DNA of 64,000 nucleotides from Azolla caroliniana (lineage: Eukaryota; Polypodiophyta), in assembly GCA_043228905.1 (NCBI GenBank), contig JBHGNT010000087.1, positions 1-64,000 of the forward strand, given 5' to 3'. Made by a program: the position numbers and the translations under genes. Below the pieces are notes generated by a model. It was not told where the DNA came from and searched no databases. It saw nothing but the letters and a program-made list of their open reading frames with translations. This document shows, piece by piece, positions 38,901 through 53,070 of the stretch. Within the stretch, counting starts at the first letter, position 1. The number at the start of each line of letters is the position of its first letter.

Positions 38901-39769
38901 TCCATATCGTATCTAGCATTGTTAGCTTTGTTTCGCATGTTTGAAAACAAAAATCCGATATCACACGAGCTAGGTATGAACATTTTCATTTACCTACTAG
39001 CTCTTCTCAACTCACTCCTCAAATTTGGTAATTTCGTCATATCTCTCGACCTGAGTTTCAAAATCTTGATTTTTTAATTCCATATCATAGCTAGCGTTGT
39101 TAGCTTCGAATCGCATGTTTGAACACAAAAATCCGATATCACACGAGCCAGGTATGAACATTTTCATTTACTCAAGGGCTCCTCTCAACTCACTACTGAA
39201 ATTTGGTAATTTCGTCATGTCTCTCGACCTGAGTTTCAAAATCTTCATCTTTTAATTTCATATCATAGCTAGCGTTGTTAGCTTCGTTTCGCATGTTTGA
39301 ACACAAAAACCCGATATCACACGAGCTAGGTATGAACATTTTCATTTACCTACTAGGTCTTCTCAACTCACTCCTCAAATTTGGTAATTTCGTCATGTCT
39401 CTCGACCTGAGTTTCAAAATCTTGATTTTTTAATTCCATATCATAGCTAGCGTTGTTAGCTTCGAATCGCATGTTTGAACACAAAAATCCGATATCACAC
39501 GAGCCAGGTATGAACATTTTCATTTACTCAAGGGCTCCTCTCAACTCACTCCTCAAATTTGCTAATTTCGTCATGTCTCTCGACCTGAGTTTCAAAATCT
39601 TGACTTTTTAATTTTATATCATAGCTAGCGATGTTAGCTTCGTTTCGCATGTTTGAATACAAAAATCCGATATCACACGAGCCAGGTATGAACATTTTCA
39701 TTTACCTACTAGCTCTTCTCAACTCACTCCTCAAATTTGCTAATTTCGTCATGTCTCTCGACCTGAGTT

Positions 39770-40750
39770 TCAAAATCTTGATTTTTTAATTCCATATCAT
39801 AGCTAGCGTTGTTAGCTTCGAATCGCATGTTTGAACACAAAAATCCGATATCACACGAGCCAGGTATGAACATTTTCATTTACTCAAGGGCTCCCCTCAA
39901 CTCACTCCTCAAATTTGCTAATTTCGTCATGTCTCTCAACCTGAGTTTCAAAATCTTGATTTTTTAATTCCATATCATAGCTAGCATTGTTAGCTTCGAA
40001 TCGCATGTTTGAACACAAAAATCCGATATCACACGAGCCAGGTATGAACATTTTCATTTACTCAAGGGCTCCCCTCAACTCACTCCTCAAATTTACTAAT
40101 TTCCTCATGTCTCTCGACCTGAGTTTCAAAATCTTGATTTTTTAATTCTATCTCATAGCTAGCGTTGTTAGCTTCGATTCGCATATTTGAACACAAAAAT
40201 CCGATATCACACGATCCAGGTATGAACATTTTCATTTACTCAAGGGCTCCTCTCAACTCACTACTGAAATTTGGTAATTTCGTCATGTCTCTCGACCTGA
40301 GTTTCAAAATCTTCATCTTTTAATTTCATATCATAGCTAGCGTTGTTAGCTTCGTTTCGCATGTTTGAACACAAAAATCCGATATCACACGAGCTAGGTA
40401 TGAACATTTTCATTTACCTACTAGCTCTTCTCAACTCACTCCTCAAATTTGGTAATTTCGTCATGTCTCTCGACCTGAGTTTCAAAATCTTGATTTTTTA
40501 ATTCCATATCATAGCTAGCGTTGTTAGCTTCGAATCGCATGTTTGAACACAAAAATCCGATATCACACGAGCCAGGTATGAACATTTTCATTTACTCAAG
40601 GGCTCCTCTCAACTCACTCCTCAAATTTGGTAATTTCGTCATGTCTCTCGAGCTGAGTTTCAAAATCTTGACTTTTTAATTCCATATCATAGCTAGCGAT
40701 GTTAGCTTCGTTTCGCATGTTTGAACACAAAAATCCGATATCACACGAGC
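39770..40750 (+). repeat. Copy of 35860-36830, 22 units away
   Basis: Two rare markers recur with the same offset of 3916 bp (22 x 178): cgcatatttg at 36264 and 40180, and ctcgagctgag at 36731 and 40647. The order of variants between them is the same. The copy's left neighbour differs, so about five to six units moved as a block. Confidence 0.82.
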
Positions 40751-43700
40751 CAGGTATGAACATTTTCATTTACTCAAGGGCTCCCCTCAACTCACTCCTC
40801 AAATTTGCTAATTTCCTCATGTCTCTCGACCTGAGTTTCAAAATCTTGATTTTTTAATTCCATATCATAGCTAGCATTGTTAGCTTCGATTCGCATGTTT
40901 GAACACAAAAATCCGATATCACACGAGCCAGGTATGAACATTTTCATTTACTCAAGGGCTCCTCTCAACTCACTACTCAAATTTGGTAATTTCGTCATGT
41001 CTCTCGACCTGAGATTCAAAATCTTGATTTTTTAATTCCATAACATAGCTAGCGTTGTTAGCTTCGAATCGCATGTTTGAACGCAAAAATCTGATATCAC
41101 ACGACCCAAGTATGAACATTTTAATTTACCTACTAGCTCTTCTCCACTCACTCCTCAAATTTGGTAATTTCGTCATGTCTCTCGACCTGAGTTTCAAAAT
41201 CTTGATTTTCTAATTCCATATCGTATCTAGCATTGTTAGCTTCGTTTCGCATGTTTGAACACAAAAATCCAATATCACACGAGCTAGGTATGAACATTTT
41301 CATTTACCTACTAGCTCTTCTCAACTCACTCCTCAAATTTGGTAATTTCGTCATGTCTCTCGACCTGAGTTTCAAAATCTTGATTTTTTAATTCCATATC
41401 ATAGCTAGCGTTGTTAGCTTCGAATCGCATGTTTGAACACAAAAATCCGATATCACACGAGCCAGGTATGAACATTTTCATTTACTCAAGGGCTCCTCTC
41501 AACTCACTCCTCAAATTTGCTAATTTCGTCATGTCTCTCGACCTGAGTTTCAAAATCTTGACTTTTTAATTTCATATCATAGCTAGCGATGTTAGCTTCG
41601 TTTCGCATGTTTGAACACAAAAGTCCGATATCACACGAGCCAGGTATGAACATTTTCATTTACCTACTAGCTCTTCTCAACTCACTCCTCAAATTTGCTA
41701 ATTTCGTCATGTCTCTCGACCTGAGTTTCAAAATCTTGATTTTTTAATTCCATATCATAGCTAGCGTTGTTAGCTTCGAATCGCATGTTTGAACACAAAA
41801 ATCCGATATCACACGAGCCAGGTATGAACATTTTCATTTACTCAAGGGCTCCCCTCAACTCACTCCTCAAATTTGGTAATTTCGTCATGTCTCTCGACCT
41901 GAGTTTCAAAATCTTGACTTTTTAATTTCATATCATAGCTAGCGATGTTAGCTTCGTTTCGCATGTTTGAACACAAAAATCCGATATCGCACGAGCCAGG
42001 TATGAACATTTTCATTTACCTACTAGCTCTTCTCAACTCACTCCTCAAATTTGCTAATTTCGTCATGTCTCTCGACCTGAGTTTCAAAATCTTGATTTTT
42101 TAATTCCATATCATAGCTAGCGTTGTTAGCTTCGAATCGCATGTTTGAACACAAAAATCCGATATCACACGAGCCAGGTATGAACATTTTCATTTACTCA
42201 AGGGCTCCCCTCAACTCACTCCTCAAATTTGCTAATTTCCTCATGTCTCTCAACCTGAGTTTCAAAATCTTGATTTTTTAATTCCATATCATAGCTAGCA
42301 TTGTTAGCTTCGATTCGCATGTTTGAACACAAAAATCCAATATCACACGAGCCAGGTATGAACATTTTCATTTACTCAAGGGCTCCTCTCAACTCACTAC
42401 TCAAATTTGGTAATTTCGTCATGTCTCTCGACCTGAGTTTCAAAATCTTGATTTTTTAATTCCATATCGTATCTAGCATTGTTAGCTTCGTTTCGCATGT
42501 TTGAAAACAAAAATCCGATATCACACGAGCTAGGTATGAACATTTTCATTTACCTACTAGCTCTTCTCAACTCACTCCTCAAATTTGGTAATTTCGTCAT
42601 GTCTCTCGACCTGAGTTTCAAAATCTTGATTTTTTAATTCCATATCATAGCTAGCGTTGTTAGCTTCGAATCGCATGTTTGAACACAAAAATCCGATATC
42701 ACACGAGCCAGGTATGACCATTTTCATTTACTCAAGGGCTCCTCTCAACTCACTACTGAAATTTGGTAATTTCGTCATGTCTCTCGACCTGAGTTTCAAA
42801 ATCTTCATCTTTTAATTTCATATCATAGCTAGCGTTGTTAGCTTCGTTTCGCATGTTTGAACACAAAAATCCGATATCACACGAGCTAGGTATGAACATT
42901 TTCATTTACCTGCTAGGTCTTCTCAACTCACTCCTCAAATTTGGTAATTTCGTCATGTCTCTCGACCTGAGTTTCAAAATCTTGATTTTTTAATTCCATA
43001 TCATAGCTAGCGTTGTTAGCTTCGAATCGCATGTTTGAACACAAAAATCCGATATCACACGAGCCAGGTATGAACATTTTCATTTACTCAAGGGCTCCTC
43101 TCAACTCACTCCTCAAATTTGCTAATTTCGTCATGTCTCTCGACCTGAGTTTCAAAATCTTGACTTTTTAATTTCATATCATAGCTAGCGATGTTAGCTT
43201 CGTTTCGCATGTTTGAACACAAAAGTCCGATATCACACGAGCCAGGTATGAACATTTTCATTTACCTACTAGCTCTTCTCAACTCACTCCTCAAATTTGC
43301 TAATTTCGTCATGTCTCTCGACCTGAGTTTCAAAATCTTGATTTTTTAATTCCATATCATAGCTAGCGTTGTTAGCTTCGAATCGCATGTTTGAACACAA
43401 AAATCCGATATCACACGAGCCAGGTATGAACATTTTCATTTACTCAAGGGCTCCCCTCAACTCACTCCTCAAATTTGCTAATTTCCTCATGTCTCTCGAC
43501 CTGAGTTTCAAAATCTTGATTTTTTAATTCTATCTCATAGCTAGCGTTGTTAGCTTCGATTCGCATGTTTGAACACAAAAATCCGATATCACACGAGCCA
43601 CGTATGAACATTTTCATTTACTCAAGGGCTCCTCTCAACTCACTACTCAAATTTGCTAATTTCCTCATGTCTCTCAACCTGAGTTTCAAAATCTTGATTT

Positions 43701-45207
43701 TTTAATTCCATATCATAGCTAGCGTTGTTAGCTTCGAATCGCATGTTTGAACACAAAAATCCGATATCACACGAGCCAGGTATGAACATTTTCATTTACT
43801 CAAGGGCTCCTCTCAACTCACTCCTCAAATTTGCTAATGTCGTCATGTCTCTCGACCTGAGTTTCAAAATCTTGACTTTTTAATTCCATATCATAGCTAG
43901 CGATGTTAGCTTCGTTTCGCATGTTTGAACACAAAAATCCGATATCACACGAGCCAGGTATGAACATTTTCATTTACCTACTAGCTCTTCTCAACTCACT
44001 CCTCAAATTTGCTAATTTCGTCATGTCTCTCGACCTGAGTTTCAAAATCTTGATTTTTTAATTCCATATCATAGCTAGCGTTCTTAGCTTCGAATCGCAT
44101 GTTTGAACACAAAAATCCGATATCACACGAGCCAGGTATGAACATTTTCATTTACTCAAGGGCTCCCCTCAACTCACTCCTCAAATTTGCTAATTTCCTC
44201 ATGTCTCTCAACCTGAGTTTCAAAATCTTGATTTTTTAATTCCATATCATAGCTAGCATTGTTAGCTTCGATTCGCATGTTTGAACACAAAAATCCGATA
44301 TCACACGAGCCAGGTATGAACATTTTCATTTACTCAAGGGCTCCTCTCAACTCACTACTCAAATTTGGTAATTTCGTCATGTCTCTCGACCTGAGATTCA
44401 AAATCTTGATTTTTTAATTCCATAACATAGCTAGCGTTGTTAGCTTCGAATCGCATGTTTGAACGCAAAAATCTGATATCACACGACCCAAGTATGAACA
44501 TTTTAATTTACCTACTAGCTCTTCTCCACTCACTCCTCAAATTTGGTAATTTCGTCATGTCTCTCGACCTGAGTTTCAAAATCTTGATTTTCTAATTCCA
44601 TATCGTATCTAGCATTGTTAGCTTCGTTTCGCATGTTTGAACACAAAAATCCGATATCACACGAGCTAGGTATGAACATTTTCATTTACCTACTAGCTCT
44701 TCTCAACTCACTACTCAAATTTGCTAATTTCGTCATGTCTCTCGACCTGAGTTTCAAAATCTTGATTTTTTAATTCCATATCATAGCTAGCGTTGTTAGC
44801 TTCGAATCGCATGTTTGAACACAGAAATCCGATTTCACACGAGCCAGGTATGAACATTTTCATTTACTCAAGGGCTCCTCTCAACTCACTCCTCAAATTT
44901 GCTAATTTCGTCATGTCTCTCGACCTGAGTTTCAAAATCTTGACTTTTTAATTTCATATCATAGCTAGCGATGTTAGCTTCGTTTCGCATGTTTGAACAC
45001 AAAAATCCGATATCACACGAGCCAGGTATGAACATTTTAATTTACCTACTAGCTCTTCTCAACTCACTCCTCAAATTTGCTAATTTCGTCATGTCTCTCG
45101 ACCTGAGTTTCAAAATCTTGATTTTTTAATTCCATATCATAGCTAGCGTTGTTAGCTTCGAATCGCATGTTTGAACACAAAAATCCGATATCACACGAGC
45201 CAGGTAT

Positions 45208-45217
45208 GACCAAGTAT
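45208..45217 (+). repeat. 10-bp insertion, copy 8, isolated
   Basis: The only copy in the right half of the window. It reads on into gaacatttta, like copies 1-4, but its flanks belong to the local 44-46 kb monomers. It is therefore either a transferred piece or an independent event. Confidence 0.85.
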
Positions 45218-48200
45218 GAACATTTTAATTTACCTACTAGCTCTTCTCAACTCACTCCTCAAATTTGGTAATTTCCTCATGTCTCTCAACCTGAGTTTCA
45301 AAATCTTGATTTTTTAATTCCATATCATAGCTAGCATTGTTAGCTTCGATTCGCATGTTTGAACACAAAAATCCGATATCACACGAGCCAGGTATGAACA
45401 TTTTCATTTACCTACTAGCTCTTCTCAACTCACTCCTCAAATTTGCTAATTTCGTCATGTCTCTCGACCTGAGTTTCAAAATCTTGATTTTTTAATTCCA
45501 TATCATAGCTAGCGTTGTTAGCTTCGAATCGCATGTTTGAACACAGAAATCCGATTTCACACGAGCCAGGTATGAACATTTTCATTTACTCAAGGGCTCC
45601 TCTCAACTCACTCCTCAAATTTGCTAATTTCGTCATGTCTCTCGACCTGAGTTTCAAAATCTTGACTTTTTAATTTCATATCATAGCTAGCGATGTTAGC
45701 TTCGTTTCGCATGTTTGAACACAAAAATCCGATATCACACGAGCCAGGTATGAACATTTTAATTTACCTACTAGCTCTTCTCAACTCACTCCTCAAATTT
45801 GCTAATTTCGTCATGTCTCTCGACCTGAGTTTCAAAATCTTGATTTTTTAATTCCATATCATAGCTAGCGTTGTTAGCTTCGAATCGCATGTTTGAACAC
45901 AAAAATCTGATATCACACGAGCCAGGTAGGAACATTTTCATTTACTCAAGGGCTCCCCTCAACTCACTACTCAAATTTGGTAATTTCGTCATGTCTCTCG
46001 ACCTGAGTTTCAAAATCTTGATCTTTTAATTTCATATCATAGCTAGCGTTGTTAGCTTCGTTTCGCATGTTTGAACACAAAAATCCGATATCACACGAGC
46101 CAGGTATGAACATTTTCATTTACTCAAGGGCTCCTCTCAACGCACTATTCAAATTTGGTAATTTCGTCATGTCTCTCGACCTGAGTTTCAAAATCTTGAT
46201 CTTTTAATTCCATATCATAGCTAGCGTTGTTAGCTTCGAATCGCATGTTTGAACACAAAAATCCGATATCACACGAGCCAGGTATGAACATTTTCATTTA
46301 CTCAAGGGCTCCTCTCAACTCACTACTGAAATTTGGTAATTTCGTCATGTCTCTCGACCTGAGTTTCAAAATCTTCATCTTTTAATTTCATATCATAGCT
46401 AGCGTTGTTAGCTTCGTTTCGCATGTTTGAACACAAAAATCCGATATCACACGAGCTAGGTATGAACATTTTCATTTACCTACTAGGTCTTCTCAACTCA
46501 CTCCTCAAATTTGGTAATTTCGTCATGTCTCTCGACCTTAGTTTCAAAATCTTGATTTTTTAATTCCATATCATAGCTAGCGTTGTTAGCTTCGAATCGC
46601 ATGTTTGAACACAAAAATCCGATATCACACGAGCCAGGTATGAACATTTTCATTTACTCAAGGGCTCCTCTCAACTCACTCCTCAAATTTGCTAATTTCG
46701 TCATGTCTCTCGACCTGAGTTTCAAAATCTTGACTTTTTAATTTCATATCATAGCTAGCGATGTTAGCTTCGTTTCGCATGTTTGAACACAAAAATCCGA
46801 TATCACACGAGCCAGGTATGAACATTTTGATTTACCTACTAGCTCTTCTCAACTCACTCCTCAAATTTGCTAATTTCGTCATGTCTCTCGACCTGAGTTT
46901 CAAAATCTTGATTTTTTAATTCCATATCATAGCTAGCGTTCTTAGCTTCGAATCGCATGTTTGAACACAAAAATCCGATATCACACGAGCCAGGTATGAA
47001 CATTTTCATTTACTCAAGGGCTCCCCTCAACTCACTCCTCAAATTTGCTAATTTCCTCATGTCTCTCAACCTGAGTTTCAAAATCTTGATTTTTTAATTC
47101 CATATCATAGCTAGCATTGTTAGCTTCGATTCGCATGTTTGAACACAAAAATCCGATATCACACGAGCCAGGTATGAACATTTTCATTTACCTACTAGCT
47201 CTTCTCAACTCACTCCTCAAATTTGCTAATTTCGTCATGTCTCTCGACCTGAGTTTCAAAATCTTGATTTTTTAATTCCATATCATAGCTAGCGTTGTTA
47301 GCTTCGAATCGCATGTTTGAACACAAAAATCCGATATCACACGAGCCAGGTATGAACATTTTCATTTACTCAAGGGCTCCTCTCAACTCACTACTGAAAT
47401 TTGCTAATTTCGTCATGTCTCTCGACCTGAGTTTCAAAATCTTGACTTTTTAATTTCATATCATAGCTAGCGATGTTAGCTTCGTTTCGCATGTTTGAAC
47501 ACAAAAATCCGATATCACACGAGCCAGGTATGAACATTTTGATTTACCTACTAGCGCTTCTCAACTCACTCCTCAAATTTGCTAATTTCGTCATGTCTCT
47601 CGACCTGAGTTTCAAAATCTTGATTTTTTAATTCCATATCATAGCTAGCGTTGTTAGCTTCGAATCGCATGTTTGAACACAAAAATCCGATATCACACGA
47701 GCCAGGTATGAACATTTTCATTTACTCAAGGGCTCCCCTCTACTCACTCCTCAAATTTGCTACTTTCATCATGTCTCTCGACCTGAGTTTCAAAATCTTG
47801 ATTTTTTAATTCCATATCATAGCTAGCGATGTTAGCTTCGTTTCGCATGTTTGAACACAAAAATCCGATATCACACGAGCCAGGTATGAACATTTTAATT
47901 TACCTACTAGCTCTTCTCAACTCACTCCTCAAATTTGCTAATTTCGTCATGTCTCTCGACCTGAGTTTCAAAATCTTGATTTTTTAATTCCATATCATAG
48001 CTAGCGTTCTTAGCTTCGAATCGCATGTTTGAACACAAAAATCTGATATCACACGAGCCAGGTAGGAACATTTTCATTTACTCAAGGGCTCCCCTCAACT
48101 CACTACTCAAATTTGGTAATTTCGTCATGTCTCTCGACCTGAGTTTCAAAATCTTGATCTTTTAATTTCATATCATAGCTAGCGTTGTTAGCTTCGTTTC

Positions 48201-51167
48201 GCATGTTTGAACACAAAAATCCGATATCACACGAGCCAGGTATGAACATTTTCATTTACTCAAGGGCTCCTCTCAACTCACTATTCAAATTTGGTAATTT
48301 CGTCATGTCTCTCGACCTGAGTTTCAAAATCTTGATCTTTTAATTCCATATCATAGCTAGCGTTGTTAGCTTCGAATCGCATGTTTGAACACAAAAATCC
48401 GATATCACACGAGCCAGGTATGAACATTTTCATTTACTCAAGGGCTCCTCTCAACTCACTACTGAAATTTGGTAATTTCGTCATGTCTCTCGACCTGAGT
48501 TTCAAAATCTTCATCTTTTAATTTCATATCATAGCTAGCGTTGTTAGCTTCGTTTCGCATGTTTGAACACAAAAATCCGATATCACACGAGCTAGGTATG
48601 AACATTTTAATTTACCTACTAGCTCTTCTCAACTCACTCCTCAAATTTGCTAATTTCGTCATGTCTCTCGACCTGAGTTTCAAAATCTTAATTTTTTAAT
48701 TCTATATCATAGCTAGCGTTGTTAGCTTCGATTCGCATGTTTGAACACAAAAATCCGATATCACACGAGCCAGGTATGAACATTTTAATTTACCTACTAG
48801 CTCTTCTCAACTCACTCCTCAAATTTGCTAATTTCGTCATGTCTCTCGACCTGAGTTTCAAAATCTTGATTTTTTAATTCCATATCATAGCTAGCGTTGT
48901 TAGCTTCGAATCGCATGTTTGAACACAAAAATCTGATATCACACGAGCCAGGTAGGAACATTTTCATTTACTCAAGGGCTCCCCTCAACTCACTACTCAA
49001 ATTTGGTAATTTCGTCATGTCTCTCGACCTGAGTTTCAAAATCTTGATCTTTTAATTTCATATCATAGCTAGCGTTGTTAGCTTCGTTTCGCATGTTTGA
49101 ACACAAAAATCCGATATCACACGAGCCAGGTATGAACATTTTCATTTACTCAAGGGCTCCTCTCAACTCACTATTCAAATTTGGTAATTTCGTCATGTCT
49201 CTCGACCTGAGTTTCAAAATCTTGATCTTTTAATTTCATATCATAGCTAGCGTTGTTAGCTTCGTTTCGCATGTTTGAACACAAAAATCCGATATCACAC
49301 GAGCTAGGTATGAACATTTTAATTTACCTACTAGCTCTTCTCAACTCACTCCTCAAATTTGCTAATTTCGTCATGTCTCTCGACCTGAGTTTCAAAATCT
49401 TGATTTTTTAATTCCATATCATAGCTAGCGTTGTTAGCTTCGAATCGCATGTTTGAACACAAAAATCCGATATCACACGAGCCAGGTATGAACATTTTCA
49501 TTTACTCAAGGGCTCCCCTCAACTCACTCCTCAAATTTGCTAATTTCGTCATGTCTCTCGACCTGAGTTTCAAAATCTTGATTTTTTAATTCCATATCAT
49601 AGCTAGCGTTGTTAGCTTCGATTCGCATGTTTGAACACAAAAATCCGATATCACACGAGCCAGGTATGAACATTTTCATTTACTCAAGGGCTCCCCTCAA
49701 CTCACTCCTCAAATTTGGTAATTTCGTCATGTCTCTCGACCTGAGTTTCAAAATCTTGATTTTTTAATTCCATATCGTATCTAGCATTGTTAGCTTCGTT
49801 TCGCATGTTTGAAAACAAAAATCCGATATCACACGAGCTAGGTATGAACATTTTCATTTACCTACTAGCTCTTCTCAACTCACTCCTCAAATTTGGTAAT
49901 TTCGTCATGTCTCTCGACCTGAGTTTCAAAATCTTGATTTTTTAATTCCATATCATAGCTAGCGTTGTTAGCTTCGAATCGCATGTTTGAACACAAAAAT
50001 CCGATATCACACGAGCCAGGTATGAACATTTTCATTTACTCAAGGGCTCCTCTCAACTCACTACTGAAATTTGCTAATTTCGTCATGTCTCTCGACCTGA
50101 GTTTCAAAATCTTCATCTTTTAATTTCATATCATAGCTAGCGTTGTTAGCTTCGTTTCGCATGTTTGAACACAAAAATCCGATATCACACGAGCTAGGTA
50201 TGAACATTTTCATTTACCTACTAGGTCTTCTCAACTCACTCCTCAAATTTGGTAATTTCGTCATGTCTCTCGACCTGAGTTTCAAAATCTTGATTTTTTA
50301 ATTCCATATCATAGCTAGCGTTGTTAGCTTCGAATCGCATGTTTGAACACAGAAATCCGATTTCACACGAGCCAGGTATGAACATTTTCATTTACTCAAG
50401 GGCTCCTCTCAACTCACTCCTCAAATTTGCTAATTTCGTCATGTCTCTCGACCTGAGTTTCAAAATCTTGACTTTTTAATTTCATATCATAGCTAGCGAT
50501 GTTAGCTTCGTTTCGCATGTTTGAACACAAAAATCCGATATCACACGAGCCAGGTATGAACATTTTAATTTACCTACTAGCTCTTCTCAACTCACTCCTC
50601 CAATTTGCTAATTTCGTCATGTCTCTCGACCTGAGTTTCAAAATCTTGATTTTTTAATTCCATATCATAGCTAGCGTTGTTAGCTTCGAATCGCATGTTT
50701 GAACACAAAAATCCGATATCACACGAGCCAGGTATGAACATTTTCATTTACTCAAGGGCTCCCCTCAACTCACTCCTCAAATTTGCTAATTTCGTCATGT
50801 CTCTCGACCTGAGTTTCAAAATCTTGACTTTTTAATTTCATATCATAGCTAGCGATGTTAGCTTCGTTTCGCATGTTTGAACACAAAAATCCGATATCAC
50901 ACGAGCCAGGTATGAACATTTTCATTTACCTACTAGCTCTTCTCAACTCACTCCTCAAATTTGCTAATTTCGTCATGTCTCTCGACCTGAGTTTCAAAAT
51001 CTTGATTTTTTAATTCCATATCATAGCTAGCGTTGTTAGCTTCGAATCGCATGTTTGAACACAAAAATCCGATATCACACGAGCCAGGTATGAACATTTT
51101 CATTTACTCAAGGGCTCCTCTCAACTCACTACTGAAATTTGCTAATTTCGTCATGTCTCTCGACCTG

Positions 51168-51235
51168 AGTTCAAAATCTTGACTTTTAAATTTCATATCA
51201 TAGCTAGCGATGTTAGCTTCGTTTCCAATGTTTGA
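51168..51235 (+). repeat. Degenerate monomer with 1-bp deletion
   Basis: The unit reads cctgagttcaaaatc (one T missing), then gacttttaaatttc and cgtttccaatgtttg, three private changes close together. It is the only 177-bp unit I found, and I saw no other copy of these changes. Confidence 0.8.
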
Positions 51236-51629
51236 ACACAAAAATCCGATATCACACGAGCCAGGTATGAACATTTTAATTTACCTACTAGCTCTTCTCA
51301 ACTCACTCCTCAAATTTGCTAATTTCGTCATGTCTCTCGACCTGAGTTTCAAAATCTTAATTTTTTAATTCTATATCATAGCTAGCGTTGTTAGCTTCGA
51401 TTCGCATGTTTGAACACAAAAATCCGATATCACACGAGCCAGGTATGAACATTTTAATTTACCTACTAGCTCTTCTCAACTCACTCCTCAAATTTGCTAA
51501 TTTCGTCATGTCTCTCGACCTGAGTTTCAAAATCTTGATTTTTTAATTCCATATCATAGCTAGCGTTGTTAGCTTCGAATCGCATGTTTGAACACAAAAA
51601 TCTGATATCACACGAGCCAGGTAGGAACA

Positions 51630-53070
51630 TTTTCATTTACTCAAGGGCTCCCCTCAACTCACTACTCAAATTTGGTAATTTCGTCATGTCTCTCGACCTG
51701 AGTTTCAAAATCTTGATTTTTTAATTCCATATCATAGCTAGCGTTGTTAGCTTCGTTTCGCATGTTTGAACACAAAAATCCGATATCACACGAGCCAGGT
51801 ATGAACATTTTCATTTACTCAAGGGCTCCTCTCAACTCACTATTCAAATTTGGTAATTTCGTCATGTCTCTCGACCTGAGTTTCAAAATCTTGATCTTTT
51901 AATTTCTTATCATAGCTAGCGTTGTTAGCTTCGTTTCGCATGTTTGAACACAAAAATCCGATATCACACGAGCCAGGTATGAACATTTTAATTTACCTAC
52001 TAGCTCTTCTCAACTCACTCCTCAAATTTGCTAATTTCGTCATGTCTCTCGACCTGAGTTTCAAAATCTTGATTTTTTAATTCCATATCATAGCTAGCGT
52101 TGTTAGCTTCGAATCGCATGTTTGAACACAAAAATCCGATATCACACGAGCCAGGTATGAACATTTTCATTTACTCAAGGGCTCCTCTCAACTCACTACT
52201 GAAATTTGGTAATTTCGTCATGTCTCTCGACCTGAGTTTCAAAATCTTCATCTTTTAATTTCATATCATAGCTAGCGTTGTTAGCTTCGTTTCGCATGTT
52301 TGAACACAAAAATCCGATATCACACGAGCTAGGTATGAACATTTTCATTTACCTACTAGGTCTTCTCAACTCACTCCTCAAATTTGGTAATTTCGTCATG
52401 TCTCTCGACCTGAGTTTCAAAATCTTGATTTTTTAATTCCATATCATAGCTAGCGTTGTTAGCTTCGAATCGCATGTTTGAACACAAAAATCCGATATCA
52501 CACGAGCCAGGTATGAACATTTTCATTTACTCAAGGGCTCCCCTCAACTCACTACTCAAATTTGGTAATTTCGTCATGTCTCTCGACCTGAGTTTCAAAA
52601 TCTTGATTTTTTAATTCCATATCATAGCTAGCGTTGTTAGCTTCGTTTCGCATGTTTGAACACAAAAATCCGATATCACACGAGCCAGGTATGAACATTT
52701 TCATTTACTCAAGGGCTCCTCTCAACTCACTATTCAAATTTGGTAATTTCGTCATGTCTCTCGACCTGAGTTTCAAAATCTTGATCTTTTAATTTCTTAT
52801 CATAGCTAGCGTTGTTAGCTTCGTTTCGCATGTTTGAACACAAAAATCCGATATCACACGAGCCAGGTATGAACATTTTAATTTACCTACTAGCTCTTCT
52901 CAACTCACTCCTCAAATTTGCTAATTTCGTCATGTCTCTCGACCTGAGTTTCAAAATCTTGATTTTTTAATTCCATATCATAGCTAGCGTTGTTAGCTTC
53001 GAATCGCATGTTTGAACACAAAAATCCGATATCACACGAGCCAGGTATGAACATTTTCATTTACTCAAGG
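51630..53070 (+). repeat. 890-bp (five-unit) duplication
   Basis: The stretch 51630-52180 recurs at 52520-53070. The rare state aatttcttatc appears at 51901 and 52791, 890 bp apart, with the linked ctattcaaatttgg monomer before it. Confidence 0.82.

Larger units (their letters stand above)
35970..51600 (+). repeat. Long mosaic region with dispersed multi-unit duplications
   Basis: About 88 units, almost all exactly 178 bp, recombined from a limited set of variants. Recurrent modules: ctactgaaatttgg followed by cttcatcttttaattt, then ctactaggtcttc (starts near 37590, 39190, 42760, 46320, 50070); cataacatagc with cgcaaaaatctg (38550, 41042, 44424); acagaaatccgatttcac (44831, 45553, 50359). Spacings are whole multiples of 178 once known indels are counted: 2492, 3382, 722 and 4806 bp. 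No single period dominates. No gene or unique sequence is present. Confidence 0.8.
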
